From positions 1 to 64,000 of the forward strand of contig CAVSIB010000048.1 of the NCBI GenBank assembly GCA_963727835.1: DNA of 64,000 bases. Reading direction: 5' to 3'. Source of the stretch: G026625185 sp963727835 (GTDB taxonomy: Bacteria; Desulfobacterota; WTBG01; JAGOGO01). Of this stretch, positions 56,624 through 64,000 are shown piece after piece (within the stretch, counting starts at the first letter, position 1; every line of letters starts with the position of its first letter). The notes beneath the pieces were generated by a model, which worked only from the letters and a program-made list of their open reading frames with translations, was not told the DNA's origin and did not search any database. Both the position numbers and the translations under genes were made by a program.

Positions 56624-56722
56624 CTTTTCTCTGAAACGTACTCTGGCAAACATATTGCCAGGATAGAGAAGGTGCGGCATGAAAAGTGTTGGTGGATTTA
56701 TATTCTTAATAAGGTGCCGGAT

Positions 56723-57973
56723 ATGCGTGCGAAAAAAAAATTAGGAAAAGTACATATCGCCATCGTCGGTGGCGGGGCAGCCGGGATGATGGCGGCTATT
56801 AATGCCGCGCGCCAGGGCGCTCGCGTTACTTTGCTCGAGCGGCAGGACCGGGTGGGGAAAAAAATCCTGGCCACCGGCAATGGCCGCTGCAATGTGACCA
56901 ATGTCAATTGTTCGATCGAGAACTTTCACGGCGCAGATATGTATTTTATCAGAATGATCCTGAACCAATTCCCGGTAACAAAGACGTTAGAATTCTTCAA
57001 TGCCCTGGGGGTATGCACCCGGGTGGAAGACGAGGGTCGTGTCTTTCCCTTGACTGGTCAGGCCTCTACCGTGCTCGACGTGCTGCGTCTTGAAACCGAG
57101 CGCTTGGGGGTTGCCATACGGACGCAGACAAACATCGAGAGCGTCTCCCGGAAGGATAACTTCTTTATCCTGCGCTGGCCTGAGGGCGAGGAACAGGCAG
57201 ACCGGGTTGTGGTGACCACGGGCGGCAAAGCAGCGCCGCACCTGGGCGGCAATGAGAGCGGAATTGAGGTGCTAAAAAAAATGGGACATACGGTTGCGCC
57301 TATTTTTCCGGCTCTGGTTCCCCTTAAAGTAAACCCGCATTTTGGTTCGAAACTCAAAGGCGTCAAAGTCATTGCCCGAGCGCTTCTTGTTCTTTCAGAT
57401 AAGCTTGCAGTCAAAGAAGAAGGTGAGATTCTCTTTACTGAATACGGTCTATCCGGACCGCCGGTTCTCCAGCTCAGTCGGAGTGCTCTTCAAGCACAGT
57501 TTGATCAGCAGCCGGTATTCCTCGCGCTCGATCTCTTTCCTTTCTGGAGCGCGAAGCAGATCATGAGCAACCTCGACCAGAGGTTTTCCTTCTGGCCCGA
57601 GGCAGCGCTCGATGTCGCCCTTGTTGGTCTGATCCACAAACGGCTCATTCCCATCATTCTGCATGAAGCCAATATTGTTGAGGAGCACAAACCTGTCCGG
57701 CAGGTTTCGCAGGAAGAGCGCATCCGCATCGCCACAACACTGAAAAACTGGAGTTTTGAGATAACCGGCTCGCTTTCCTGGAAAGAGGCGCAGGTCATGG
57801 CGGGCGGCATCTGCACCAGAGATTTCTCTGCCCAGACTTTGGAATCACACCGAGTAAAAGGATTGTTCGCTGCCGGCGAAGTGCTTGATGTTACTGGCGA
57901 CAGCGGCGGCTTTAACCTCCAGTGGGCCTGGTCTTCGGGTTATGTGGCTGGGATGCACAGCGCGCAGATGTGA
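56723..57973 (+). CDS. FAD-dependent oxidoreductase, HI0933/BaiN-like family
   Basis: A 416-residue flavoprotein. The Rossmann loop IAIVGGGAAGMMAAINAARQGA, ERQDRVGKKILATGNGRCNVTN (family signature), EEGEILFTEYGLSGPPVLQLSR and the C-terminal AGGICTRDF, GLFAAGEVLDVTGDSGGFNLQWAW are diagnostic. BaiN is proposed to reduce bile-acid enones; most members have no known substrate. ATG 56723 follows AAGGTG. The longer reading frame adds an unlikely N-terminus. Intact and GC-rich. The next flavoprotein starts two bases after its stop. Confidence 0.9.
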   Translation: MRAKKKLGKVHIAIVGGGAAGMMAAINAARQGARVTLLERQDRVGKKILATGNGRCNVTNVNCSIENFHGADMYFIRMILNQFPVTKTLEFFNALGVCTRVEDEGRVFPLTGQASTVLDVLRLETERLGVAIRTQTNIESVSRKDNFFILRWPEGEEQADRVVVTTGGKAAPHLGGNESGIEVLKKMGHTVAPIFPALVPLKVNPHFGSKLKGVKVIARALLVLSDKLAVKEEGEILFTEYGLSGPPVLQLSRSALQAQFDQQPVFLALDLFPFWSAKQIMSNLDQRFSFWPEAALDVALVGLIHKRLIPIILHEANIVEEHKPVRQVSQEERIRIATTLKNWSFEITGSLSWKEAQVMAGGICTRDFSAQTLESHRVKGLFAAGEVLDVTGDSGGFNLQWAWSSGYVAGMHSAQM

Positions 57974-57975
57974 CC

Positions 57976-59571
57976 ATGTTACGCATCTTTGAAATTAAAC
58001 TCCCCTTAGACCATACCCACGATGATCTGGTTCGCGCCATTGCTGACTCTTTGCGTGTGCCTGCCCGGGATCTGTTGTCATGGGAGATCCGGCGTCAGGC
58101 AATCGATGCCCGCAAAAAGACAACTATCAGATTGATCTATACGGTAGATGTTTTCCTGCGTCACGAGGAACAGCTTGTCAGCAAAGTCCTTGGCCATCAC
58201 GTGATACCAACGCCTGACGAGTCCTACCGGCCAGCAAAATCTGGTTCGGAAATGTTAGAACACCGTCCGGTGGTGGTGGGCAGCGGACCAGCCGGGTTGT
58301 TTGCCGGGCTGATTTTAGCCCAGGCCGGCTACCAGCCCGTGATTCTGGAACGGGGCAAGGCAGTTGAAGAGCGATGCCGCGATGTAGAGCGCTTCTGGCA
58401 GGAAGGTGTCCTCAATCCCGAGTCTAATGCTCAGTTCGGCGAAGGCGGAGCCGGCACGTTCTCTGATGGCAAGCTGTCTACGCTGATCAATGACCTGCGG
58501 TGTCGCAAGGTTTTGGAGGAACTGGCCAGTGCTGGCGCGCCGCCGGCAATTCTGGTGTCAAATAAGCCTCATATCGGTACTGATCAGTTGCGGGTGGTGG
58601 TGCGGACGATCCGGGAATTGATCATCCGTCTGGGTGGTAAGGTGCATTTTTTGAACCGGGTGACCGGCCTCCATGTCCGCGATGGTCGGTTGTGCGGGCT
58701 GGAAATAAACGATGCCGATGTCCGGGAGTGTGAAGTCGCTGTTTTTGCGATCGGCCACAGCAGCCGGGACACCTTCACCATGCTGCTTAAAAACGGCTTA
58801 AACATGATTCCTAAACCGTTTTCCGTGGGCATGCGAGTCGAACATCCCCAGCGCCTTATTGACCACGTCCAGTACGGCGCTTTTGCCGGACACCGGCGGG
58901 TTGGTCCGGCAGACTACAAACTGGCGTATCACGCCCCCGACGGCCGTTCGGCGTATACCTTCTGCATGTGTCCCGGTGGTGAAGTGATTGCCGCGGCCTC
59001 TGAGCCGGGTGGCATTGTCACCAATGGCATGAGCCTTCAGGTGCGAAGCGGATTGAACGCCAATTCCGCTTTGCTGGTCAACGTGGGGCCAGCAGACTTT
59101 TGTGATGATCATCCGCTTGCCGGGTTCAGGTTTCAAAGGGAATGGGAATCTTTGGCATTTCGCTTGGCGGGAGAAACTTACGCCGCGCCAGTACAGCTTC
59201 TATCTGACTTCCTTAGAGGGCGGTCTTCCACACAATTAGGACACGTGGCGGCGACATACCGACCGACAGTGGTGCTTGCAGACCTGCAAAACGCTCTGCC
59301 TTCTTATGTGTGCGACACCATCAAACAGGCTATCCCGGCTTTCGCCCGTCGGTTAAAAGGTTTTGATCTGCCTGATGCGGTGTTGACCGGCGTGGAGACG
59401 CGGAGCTCCTGTCCGGTGCGGTTGGTGCGGGGGAAAGATTTTCAGACGAGCATCAGCGGTCTGTATCCAGCGGGAGAGGGCGGGGGATATGCCGGCGGCA
59501 TCATGTCATCAGCCGTAGACGGCATCAAAGTTGCCGAAGCCATCATTGCACGCTTCTCTCCTCCTTGGTGA
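57976..59571 (+). CDS. FAD-dependent dehydrogenase-like protein (COG2509)
   Basis: A 531-residue protein. An N-terminal ferredoxin-like domain (residues 1-90, LRIFEIKLPLDHTHDDL) precedes an FAD domain: PVVVGSGPAGLFAGLILAQAG, ERGKAVEERCRDV, SNAQFGEGGAGTFSDGKL, FAIGHSSRDTF and the C-terminal GLYPAGEGGGYAGGIMSSAV. This set defines COG2509-type dehydrogenases of unknown substrate. Two bases separate it from the preceding flavoprotein, so they form an operon. ATG 57976 gives the family's normal start. Intact, markedly GC-rich. Confidence 0.92.
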   Translation: MLRIFEIKLPLDHTHDDLVRAIADSLRVPARDLLSWEIRRQAIDARKKTTIRLIYTVDVFLRHEEQLVSKVLGHHVIPTPDESYRPAKSGSEMLEHRPVVVGSGPAGLFAGLILAQAGYQPVILERGKAVEERCRDVERFWQEGVLNPESNAQFGEGGAGTFSDGKLSTLINDLRCRKVLEELASAGAPPAILVSNKPHIGTDQLRVVVRTIRELIIRLGGKVHFLNRVTGLHVRDGRLCGLEINDADVRECEVAVFAIGHSSRDTFTMLLKNGLNMIPKPFSVGMRVEHPQRLIDHVQYGAFAGHRRVGPADYKLAYHAPDGRSAYTFCMCPGGEVIAAASEPGGIVTNGMSLQVRSGLNANSALLVNVGPADFCDDHPLAGFRFQREWESLAFRLAGETYAAPVQLLSDFLRGRSSTQLGHVAATYRPTVVLADLQNALPSYVCDTIKQAIPAFARRLKGFDLPDAVLTGVETRSSCPVRLVRGKDFQTSISGLYPAGEGGGYAGGIMSSAVDGIKVAEAIIARFSPPW

Positions 59572-59638
59572 GTAATTTGTTGACGTTAGGTCGGGTTTGA
59601 AAAGTGTTGTTTTCGACAACGCCCCTCTAATTTCTTCT

Positions 59639-59978
59639 TTAACCCTTGCTCCTTTTTAAGATTAAAAAAACAATGGACCCCAAAACAAGAGAGAGCGCAA
59701 AGATACAAAACCAAATAAGGGCATACCGTGTACTGATTCGAGCCGCTTTTTTCAAACGCATGAGAGTTTGATCGGCTTCTTCATTGTCTTTGAAAATATA
59801 AAACCCCCCAAAATGTATCTTTTGATGCTAGTTCTCGTCATCTTTGATAGTAATGTTTCTTTAAATAACTATTAAATCTGTATAACGATAGCATAGCCCA
59901 GATAATTAATAGACAACATGCTATTCCACAGAAAAAAATCCACCCAAATATTGGATAAACTATGTTCAAAGTATTCAT
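59639..59978 (-). pseudogene. Small two-helix membrane protein, broken
   Basis: From ATG 59978 the frame reads NTLNIVYPIFGWIFFCGIAC and continues to LKKHYYQR, then meets TGA where Trp would fit. After RELASKDTFWGG a one-base shift in a G6 run (about 59812) leads to FYIFKDNEEADQTLMRL and a second helix ending LKRSKG at TAA 59639-59641. The coherent composition across breaks suggests one gene of about 113 residues. Family unknown. It lies directly upstream of, and co-directional with, the DUF4405-like gene's neighbours. Confidence 0.45.
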
Positions 59979-60069
59979 CAATAGAACTTTGGAACGTTGT
60001 TGAAAATCAATACTCCCTTTCCGCAGACTCTAAACTTTTGACCGCCTTGATCGTGACGCTTGTGTAAGT

Positions 60070-60279
60070 TTAACGGGTCAATAAATTAGTTTTTACCCAT
60101 ACCCAATTTAATATAATATGAATAGTTCCGATGAGGACCAGGAGGACGCCCACTGTTGGGTGGAGAATTTCAAATAATTCGTCTCCAATCAATGGATGAG
60201 CTAAGCCGGTGGTAGCCTGGCAAAGGAAGAGTGTAAGAAGGATTACATTGGTTATTTTTAGCTCAGTAAGCTTCTTCAT
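60070..60279 (-). CDS. Small two-helix membrane protein, DUF4405-like
   Basis: 69 residues. Helix 1 (ITNVILLTLFLCQATTGLAH) and helix 2 (LHPTVGVLLVLIGTIHIILNW) each carry His residues (AHP, LHP, IHI) placed as in DUF4405/cytochrome-b-like membrane proteins, so it might bind heme. It is short for such a protein. GGAGAGACC precedes the ATG. It sits 10 bases after the ferritin-like gene in the same direction, suggesting co-transcription. Confidence 0.65.
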   Translation of the reverse strand: MKKLTELKITNVILLTLFLCQATTGLAHPLIGDELFEILHPTVGVLLVLIGTIHIILNWVWVKTNLLTR

Positions 60280-60289
60280 CGGGTCTCTC

Positions 60290-60598
60290 CTATTTTTTCT
60301 TTAATTTTTTAATGATTTCTTCAACCTCTGCCGCGCCTTCTTGATAAAATTTTTCTTCATCCGGGGCGAGTGCTTTTAGGAGCCTTGAAAACTCACCCGC
60401 GTGGACTTGTTTTTCATCCGCAATGTCTTTGATAACTTTTTTGGCTACTTTGTTGTCAAATGATTCAGCAAGCGGCATATAAAGCTGGACCGATTCGTAT
60501 TCAGTGGCAACCAGAAACCGAATAGCGCGGATTAACTCTTGGGGGTTAAGTTTTTAATCATGAATGAGTCCGGAAAATGGGGTTGTAAATTCAGGCAT
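60290..60598 (-). CDS. Small ferritin-like protein (rubrerythrin/encapsulated-ferritin type) with in-frame stop
   Basis: From ATG 60598, preceded by AAGGAGGGGACC, 14 codons read MPEFTTPFSGLIHD, then TAA (60554-60556), then KLNPQELIRAIRFLVATEYE and SVQLYMPLAESFDNK, DIADEKQVHAGEF. Glu in ATEYE and the ExxH of DEKQVH are the iron ligands. At about 102 residues it resembles the short, two-helix ferritin-like proteins that assemble as oligomers. Changing T to A in the stop codon gives DKKL, the family's usual residues. So either a sequence error, a null mutation, or a start at ATG 60478, which would drop the first helix. Confidence 0.75.
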
Positions 60599-60686
60599 GG
60601 TCCCCTCCTTGGTTCAGTTAATGAAAGATGAAAATAAGAATGGTTATAGTGAACCCCTGCTCTGGGCAAGGATTCACTATCTTGAA

Positions 60687-61067
60687 TTATTGGACTTCGA
60701 TTTGGTATTGGTAGTTTGGCACGACTTCGCTTAAAAATGCCCATCCCCAGCCAATCAATGCATTATCTTTAAAAACAAGCGGGGTCAGTTCACTGTCAGT
60801 AATCAAATCGCCCTTCTTTTTTTTATCAGTATTGTAAAATAATACTTCGTATAACGAGCCATCTTTCCCTTTTGGTGTTTCTACTCGATAAGGATTGTTA
60901 ACCGACTTTATGGTTGCTGTCCCCATGATTTGGAGAACATCAAATTTGGTCATTCCAAGGGAGAGGCGGAGCAAATTTTCCCGGTTTTTGGTTCGGAGTT
61001 GTTCAACCGTTGATGCACATCCGAAGATAATGAAGAGAATAAACAGGTGGATTCCAAGTTTTTTCAT
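60687..61067 (-). CDS. BamE/SmpA-like lipoprotein (DUF3192-like)
   Basis: 126 residues. A type II signal peptide (KKLGIHLFILFIIFGCAS) has the lipobox Cys at 17. The mature part has LRLSLGMTKFDVLQIMGT, the SmpA/OmlA-type motif, and a two-strand tail. It is probably anchored to the outer membrane facing the periplasm. Such proteins can aid envelope assembly, but this one is not the standard BamE. GGGAGAAGAAT precedes ATG 61067. Intact, single gene. Confidence 0.8.
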   Translation of the reverse strand: MKKLGIHLFILFIIFGCASTVEQLRTKNRENLLRLSLGMTKFDVLQIMGTATIKSVNNPYRVETPKGKDGSLYEVLFYNTDKKKKGDLITDSELTPLVFKDNALIGWGWAFLSEVVPNYQYQIEVQ

Positions 61068-61240
61068 ATTCTTCTCCCTTAAAAAAAAGAGTTAAAAATT
61101 TTTGCGAAAATTATAACGGAATTTTGATAAATGGTAAATTAATTACTTTTTCCCCAAAAAATAATTCATTTTGCGGCGGATAGTATGATATTAATTACTA
61201 TATTATTATAATTTAAAACGGAAACTCAACCGACATCCCT

Positions 61241-62080
61241 ATGGCCCGAAAAGATTTTTTTACAAAAGATTACTACCAGATTTTAGATATCTCTCGCAAT
61301 GCTTCTGATGAGGAGATAAAAAAAGCATATCGAAGGCTTGCTCTGAAGTGCCATCCTGACCGAAATCCTGATGACTCCTATGCTGAGGAAAAATTCAAAG
61401 AGATCAGCGAAGCCTATGGCGTTCTGATTGATCCGGAAAAAGGAAACGGCATGACCGGATACGAGATTGTGGATTTGCTCAGGGCGCAGCAGGAGATGGT
61501 TTTGGCTATACTCAGGAAGACATTTTTCGGGATGTATTTTCTAACCCTTTTGCTCGGGAGGTTTTCCATGACCTAAGCCACGAGTTTAACAGGTACGGTT
61601 TTCGATTTGACAACCGGTTTTTTAACCAGGTCTTTTTTGGCGCAAAAGGGGTTGCTTTTGGTGGTGTATTTTTTTTCGGGTCAAGGGGGGGGTACCCGCA
61701 CCTCCTATAATAATATCTATAATAATATGTTTAATAAAGATATCGTTACGACGGCAACAAATTCAGCGCAAAAAAGGAGCTTGATAGGGAAAATCGGTGC
61801 AAAAGCGGCCGTGTTTTTGTTAAAAAAGATTTTCTTTCTTCCAAAGAATGGGGAAGAAAAAGATCTTTATTACCGTTTAGCTATCACGCCAGAAGAAGCT
61901 GCAACCGGGACCGAAAAGCAGATTGCTGTAAGAAGAAGGGGGAAGCTGGAAAAGTTTTTGGTAAAGATTCCTCCGGGGCTCAATCCCGGGACCTATTTGA
62001 GGCTTAAAGGGAAAGGTAAGGAAAGGGGTATGGGAAACCATAGTGGCGACCTTTTCCTGCACATAGTAACAAAAAGTTAA
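61241..62080 (+). CDS. DnaJ-like co-chaperone (J-domain + C-terminal domain, no zinc finger), frameshifted
   Basis: The J-domain (residues 5-70) has DYYQILDISRNASDEEIKKA and the catalytic HPD in LKCHPDRNPDD. Near 61440 the frame shifts, giving EDIFRDVFSNPFAREVF and the aromatic-rich linker (FNRYGFRFDNRFF). Near 61680 it shifts back to an ORF with LYYRLAITPEEAATGTEKQI and FLVKIPPGLNPGTYLRLKGKG, the DnaJ C-terminal substrate domain. The Cys-rich zinc domain is absent, as in CbpA. Length about 280 residues. It stimulates DnaK. Two compensating shifts look like sequence errors. A TATAAT-rich spacer precedes it. Confidence 0.85.
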
Positions 62081-62189
62081 CTCAATTATTTCTCTTATAG
62101 CTGACCGCGCGTTCCATAAAAGGGAAAGATTTTTTCGTGATGGTCACTGATTGTGAAAAAACACTTTAGTTGATGAGCAGGGGAGGCTT

Positions 62190-63275
62190 TTGAGAGCAGT
62201 AGATAAATTTCAGAATGCTTTTGTAAAATATTCTTTTTCTCCTGAAAAGAAAAAGGGCAAGCAAATTTTGCTTTCACCCTTGACCTTAATTTCCTTCTTT
62301 TACAAACAGGCAATTATCCTTCGGAATAGAGCTTATCACATTGGGTTTCTTCGCGCCCGGAAGCTTTCGATCCCCGTCATTAGTATCGGAAACCTCACGG
62401 TTGGCGGAACAGGAAAAACTCCCACGACAATTTATTTAGCACGCCTCTTACAAAGCATGGGGAAACGGGTGGGAGTCTTAAGCCGGGGATACAGAGGGGC
62501 CGCTTCAGGCGCCGCCAATGTTGTTTCTGATGGTGAGAAGGTGAGGTTGGGTCCTGGTGAAGCGGGAGATGAGCCCTTTTTAGTCGCCGAGAAATTGCCA
62601 GGAATAGTAGTCTTAACCGGCAAAAGCCGAGGATTGGCAGGAGAATACGCGCAAAAGAATTTTTCAATTGATGTTGCTCTCTTGGATGATGGTTTTCAGC
62701 ACATCAAACTAAAAAGGGATTTAGATATCCTCCTTCTCGATGGTCGCAATCCTTTAGGAAACGGATATCTTCTTCCCCGTGGAAATTTACGTGAACCTCC
62801 AGAAAGTATTCGAAGAGCGCATCTTGTTTTGGTTACTCATGCGGACAAGAATTACGAAAAAATAAAAGAAATAATTCATTCGTTTAACCTCAACGCCCCT
62901 ATTTTTTTTGCTGATTGTATTCCCGTGGGACTTGAGCGCCTTGCATCCCAAGAAAAACTATCCTTGGACTTCCTCCACGGTAAAACAGTGCATGCCTTAG
63001 CAGGGGTGGCTCGGCCTGAATATTTTGTCTCTTTTCTTTCTCAAATGGGAGCTGAGGTAAAAGAAACTCTGTTTTTCCCTGACCATCATTTCTATCATCC
63101 AAAGGAATTAACAAGGATAGATAAAAACTCTATTTTTGTTACCACCGAAAAGGATGCGGTGAAGCTGAAAACGATTGTCTTACCAGAATGTGATATGTTA
63201 GTTTTGAAGATAGAACTTAAAATTGAAAATGATGAAAAATTTCAAGATTTCTTAAAAAAATGCTTGTCTTATTAG
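62190..63275 (+). CDS. lpxK: Tetraacyldisaccharide 4'-kinase
   Basis: A 361-residue membrane-associated P-loop kinase that phosphorylates the 4' position of the lipid A precursor. IPVISIGNLTVGGTGKTPTT holds the Walker A loop. SRGYRGA, GPGEAGDEP, LLDDGFQHIKLKRDLDI and FPDHHFY are family hallmarks. The N-terminal helix anchors it at the inner membrane. TTG 62190 is taken as the start, seven bases after GGGGAGG; no ATG lies at a better place. Its presence shows the cell makes lipid A. Intact. Confidence 0.95.
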   Translation: MRAVDKFQNAFVKYSFSPEKKKGKQILLSPLTLISFFYKQAIILRNRAYHIGFLRARKLSIPVISIGNLTVGGTGKTPTTIYLARLLQSMGKRVGVLSRGYRGAASGAANVVSDGEKVRLGPGEAGDEPFLVAEKLPGIVVLTGKSRGLAGEYAQKNFSIDVALLDDGFQHIKLKRDLDILLLDGRNPLGNGYLLPRGNLREPPESIRRAHLVLVTHADKNYEKIKEIIHSFNLNAPIFFADCIPVGLERLASQEKLSLDFLHGKTVHALAGVARPEYFVSFLSQMGAEVKETLFFPDHHFYHPKELTRIDKNSIFVTTEKDAVKLKTIVLPECDMLVLKIELKIENDEKFQDFLKKCLSY

Positions 63276-63369
63276 TTGCAATATATTAAAAATAATAAAA
63301 AAAGTTTAGACCAATAATTTAATTGATTTGTAATTCAAGATAGACTTGCAAGAAAAAAGGAGGAAAAAC

Positions 63370-63957
63370 ATGAAAGGAAGGACGGAGAGATGGGTTGGTA
63401 TTTTATTTGTTGTTTGTTTGGTTTTTATTCCGAGTTTTTCCTGGGCAGAAGATGATGCATATCTTCTTAAAAAAGGAACCAAGGAGATAGAAATCGGTTC
63501 AGGGTTTGCCAAATCTTTTGATAGTAACCTGAACATTGATATGGTGCCCCTTGATATTCTCTATGGGGTTGTTCTTACTGATCCAATTGGGCCATCAATT
63601 TTAAAGGGAAATTTCGAGCTCTTGGGTGAGGCAACGTACGATTATATTGTGGAGCAAGGTGGATATGGTGTTGGGCTTTCTGCACTCTTTCGCTACAACT
63701 TCCTCATCAGTAATTGTTTTAAACCCTTTTTCCAACTTGGCATTGGAGTGTACAACACTAATCTATCAATGAAAGATTTTCCTAATGATTTTAATTTTCT
63801 TTCCCAAGGCGGGGTAGGGTTTAACTTGTTTATTACTCCAAAAGTAGCACTTCAGGGAAATTATGGAGTCCAGCATCTTTCTAATGCTAGTTTTTATAAG
63901 CACAATGGTGGATTAGATATGCAGAAGGATGGGCTTGGAATTGCTTACTTCTTTTAG
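63370..63957 (+). CDS. pagL: Lipid A deacylase, PagL/acyloxyacyl hydrolase family
   Basis: A 195-residue outer-membrane beta-barrel. The signal peptide (WVGILFVVCLVFIPSFSWA) ends near residue 26. The catalytic motif QHLSNASFYKHNGG is near the C-terminus, with His169 and Ser171 of the HxSNA motif, and the protein ends in Phe as barrels do (GIAYFF). PagL removes the 3-O acyl chain from lipid A, lowering immune recognition and altering the membrane. AAAAGGAGG precedes ATG 63370. It sits 95 bases after lpxK, so a lipid A synthesis gene and a remodelling gene are neighbours. Intact. Confidence 0.88.
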   Translation: MKGRTERWVGILFVVCLVFIPSFSWAEDDAYLLKKGTKEIEIGSGFAKSFDSNLNIDMVPLDILYGVVLTDPIGPSILKGNFELLGEATYDYIVEQGGYGVGLSALFRYNFLISNCFKPFFQLGIGVYNTNLSMKDFPNDFNFLSQGGVGFNLFITPKVALQGNYGVQHLSNASFYKHNGGLDMQKDGLGIAYFF

Positions 63958-64000
63958 TAACCATTCCTAAAAAGGCTTAAGCTTTCTCCTTTTTATCATT

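Noticed and set aside
60554..60556. Stop-codon reassignment or recoding in the ferritin-like gene
   Set aside because: TAA ends many intact genes here, so it is not reassigned; an isolated substitution or error is more likely.
1..64000. tRNA, rRNA and CRISPR arrays
   Set aside because: I looked in the gene-free stretches on both strands and saw no cloverleaf, rRNA motif or repeat-spacer array, though a model-based scan was not possible.

Overview
The window looks like the chromosome of a Gram-negative, strictly anaerobic bacterium. The outer-membrane evidence is lpxK, a PagL-type lipid A deacylase and a BamE-like lipoprotein. The anaerobic evidence is an oxygen-sensitive class III ribonucleotide reductase with its radical-SAM activase, a sulfide-dependent Thi4, an indolepyruvate oxidoreductase subunit and several ferritin-like proteins. 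The division and cell-wall (dcw) cluster order and the second-messenger signalling genes resemble Desulfobacterota such as Syntrophia; that placement is an inference from gene content and was not computed.

Layout. 0-5.4 kb is a worn region: a dead IS256-type transposase, an HDAC-family deacetylase, a frameshifted CstA-type transporter, a sulfotransferase remnant and a sirtuin. 5.5-8.8 kb is an nrdD / thioredoxin-like / activase operon read leftward behind two apparent NrdR boxes. Thi4 and an orphan iorB run the other way. 10.5-19.3 kb is a leftward signalling block: HPt protein, large hybrid histidine kinase, response regulator-GGDEF, response regulator-metallo-beta-lactamase, an MCP with a CheW-like tail, and response regulator-adenylate cyclase. 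Facing it at 19.8 kb is a type IV pilin gene with a candidate sigma-54 promoter and a GEMM (c-di-GMP-I) riboswitch-like leader. A kinase and a response regulator follow, then a decayed CusA next to an intact CopA, DUF4388 and DUF169 genes, and an IS630 element nested inside a MITE. YihY, a ferritin-like gene and a dead kinase follow.

32.0-50.8 kb is one long dcw operon: mraZ, rsmH, ftsL, ftsI, murE, a small Cys-rich ORF, murF, a CheY-like regulator, mraY, murD, ftsW, murG, murC, murB, ddl, ftsQ, ftsA and ftsZ. It starts at a sigma-70 promoter overlapped by 10-bp-spaced MraZ boxes and ends at a hairpin. Downstream are a radical SAM protein, a structured repeat, and a patchily GC-richer segment (MFS transporter, Yip1 protein, truncated LAGLIDADG gene, flavin reductase and two FAD flavoproteins). 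The last part holds small membrane and ferritin-like genes, a DnaJ-like gene, lpxK and pagL.

A general warning: many genes, including single-copy essentials (murF, murD, murB, ftsA), are broken by one-base frameshifts, several of them in homopolymers. I read most of these as sequence or assembly errors rather than true pseudogenes, and I give the span of the repaired gene. Genes that are truncated as well as shifted (IS256, CusA, the 31 kb kinase) I treat as genuine remnants.
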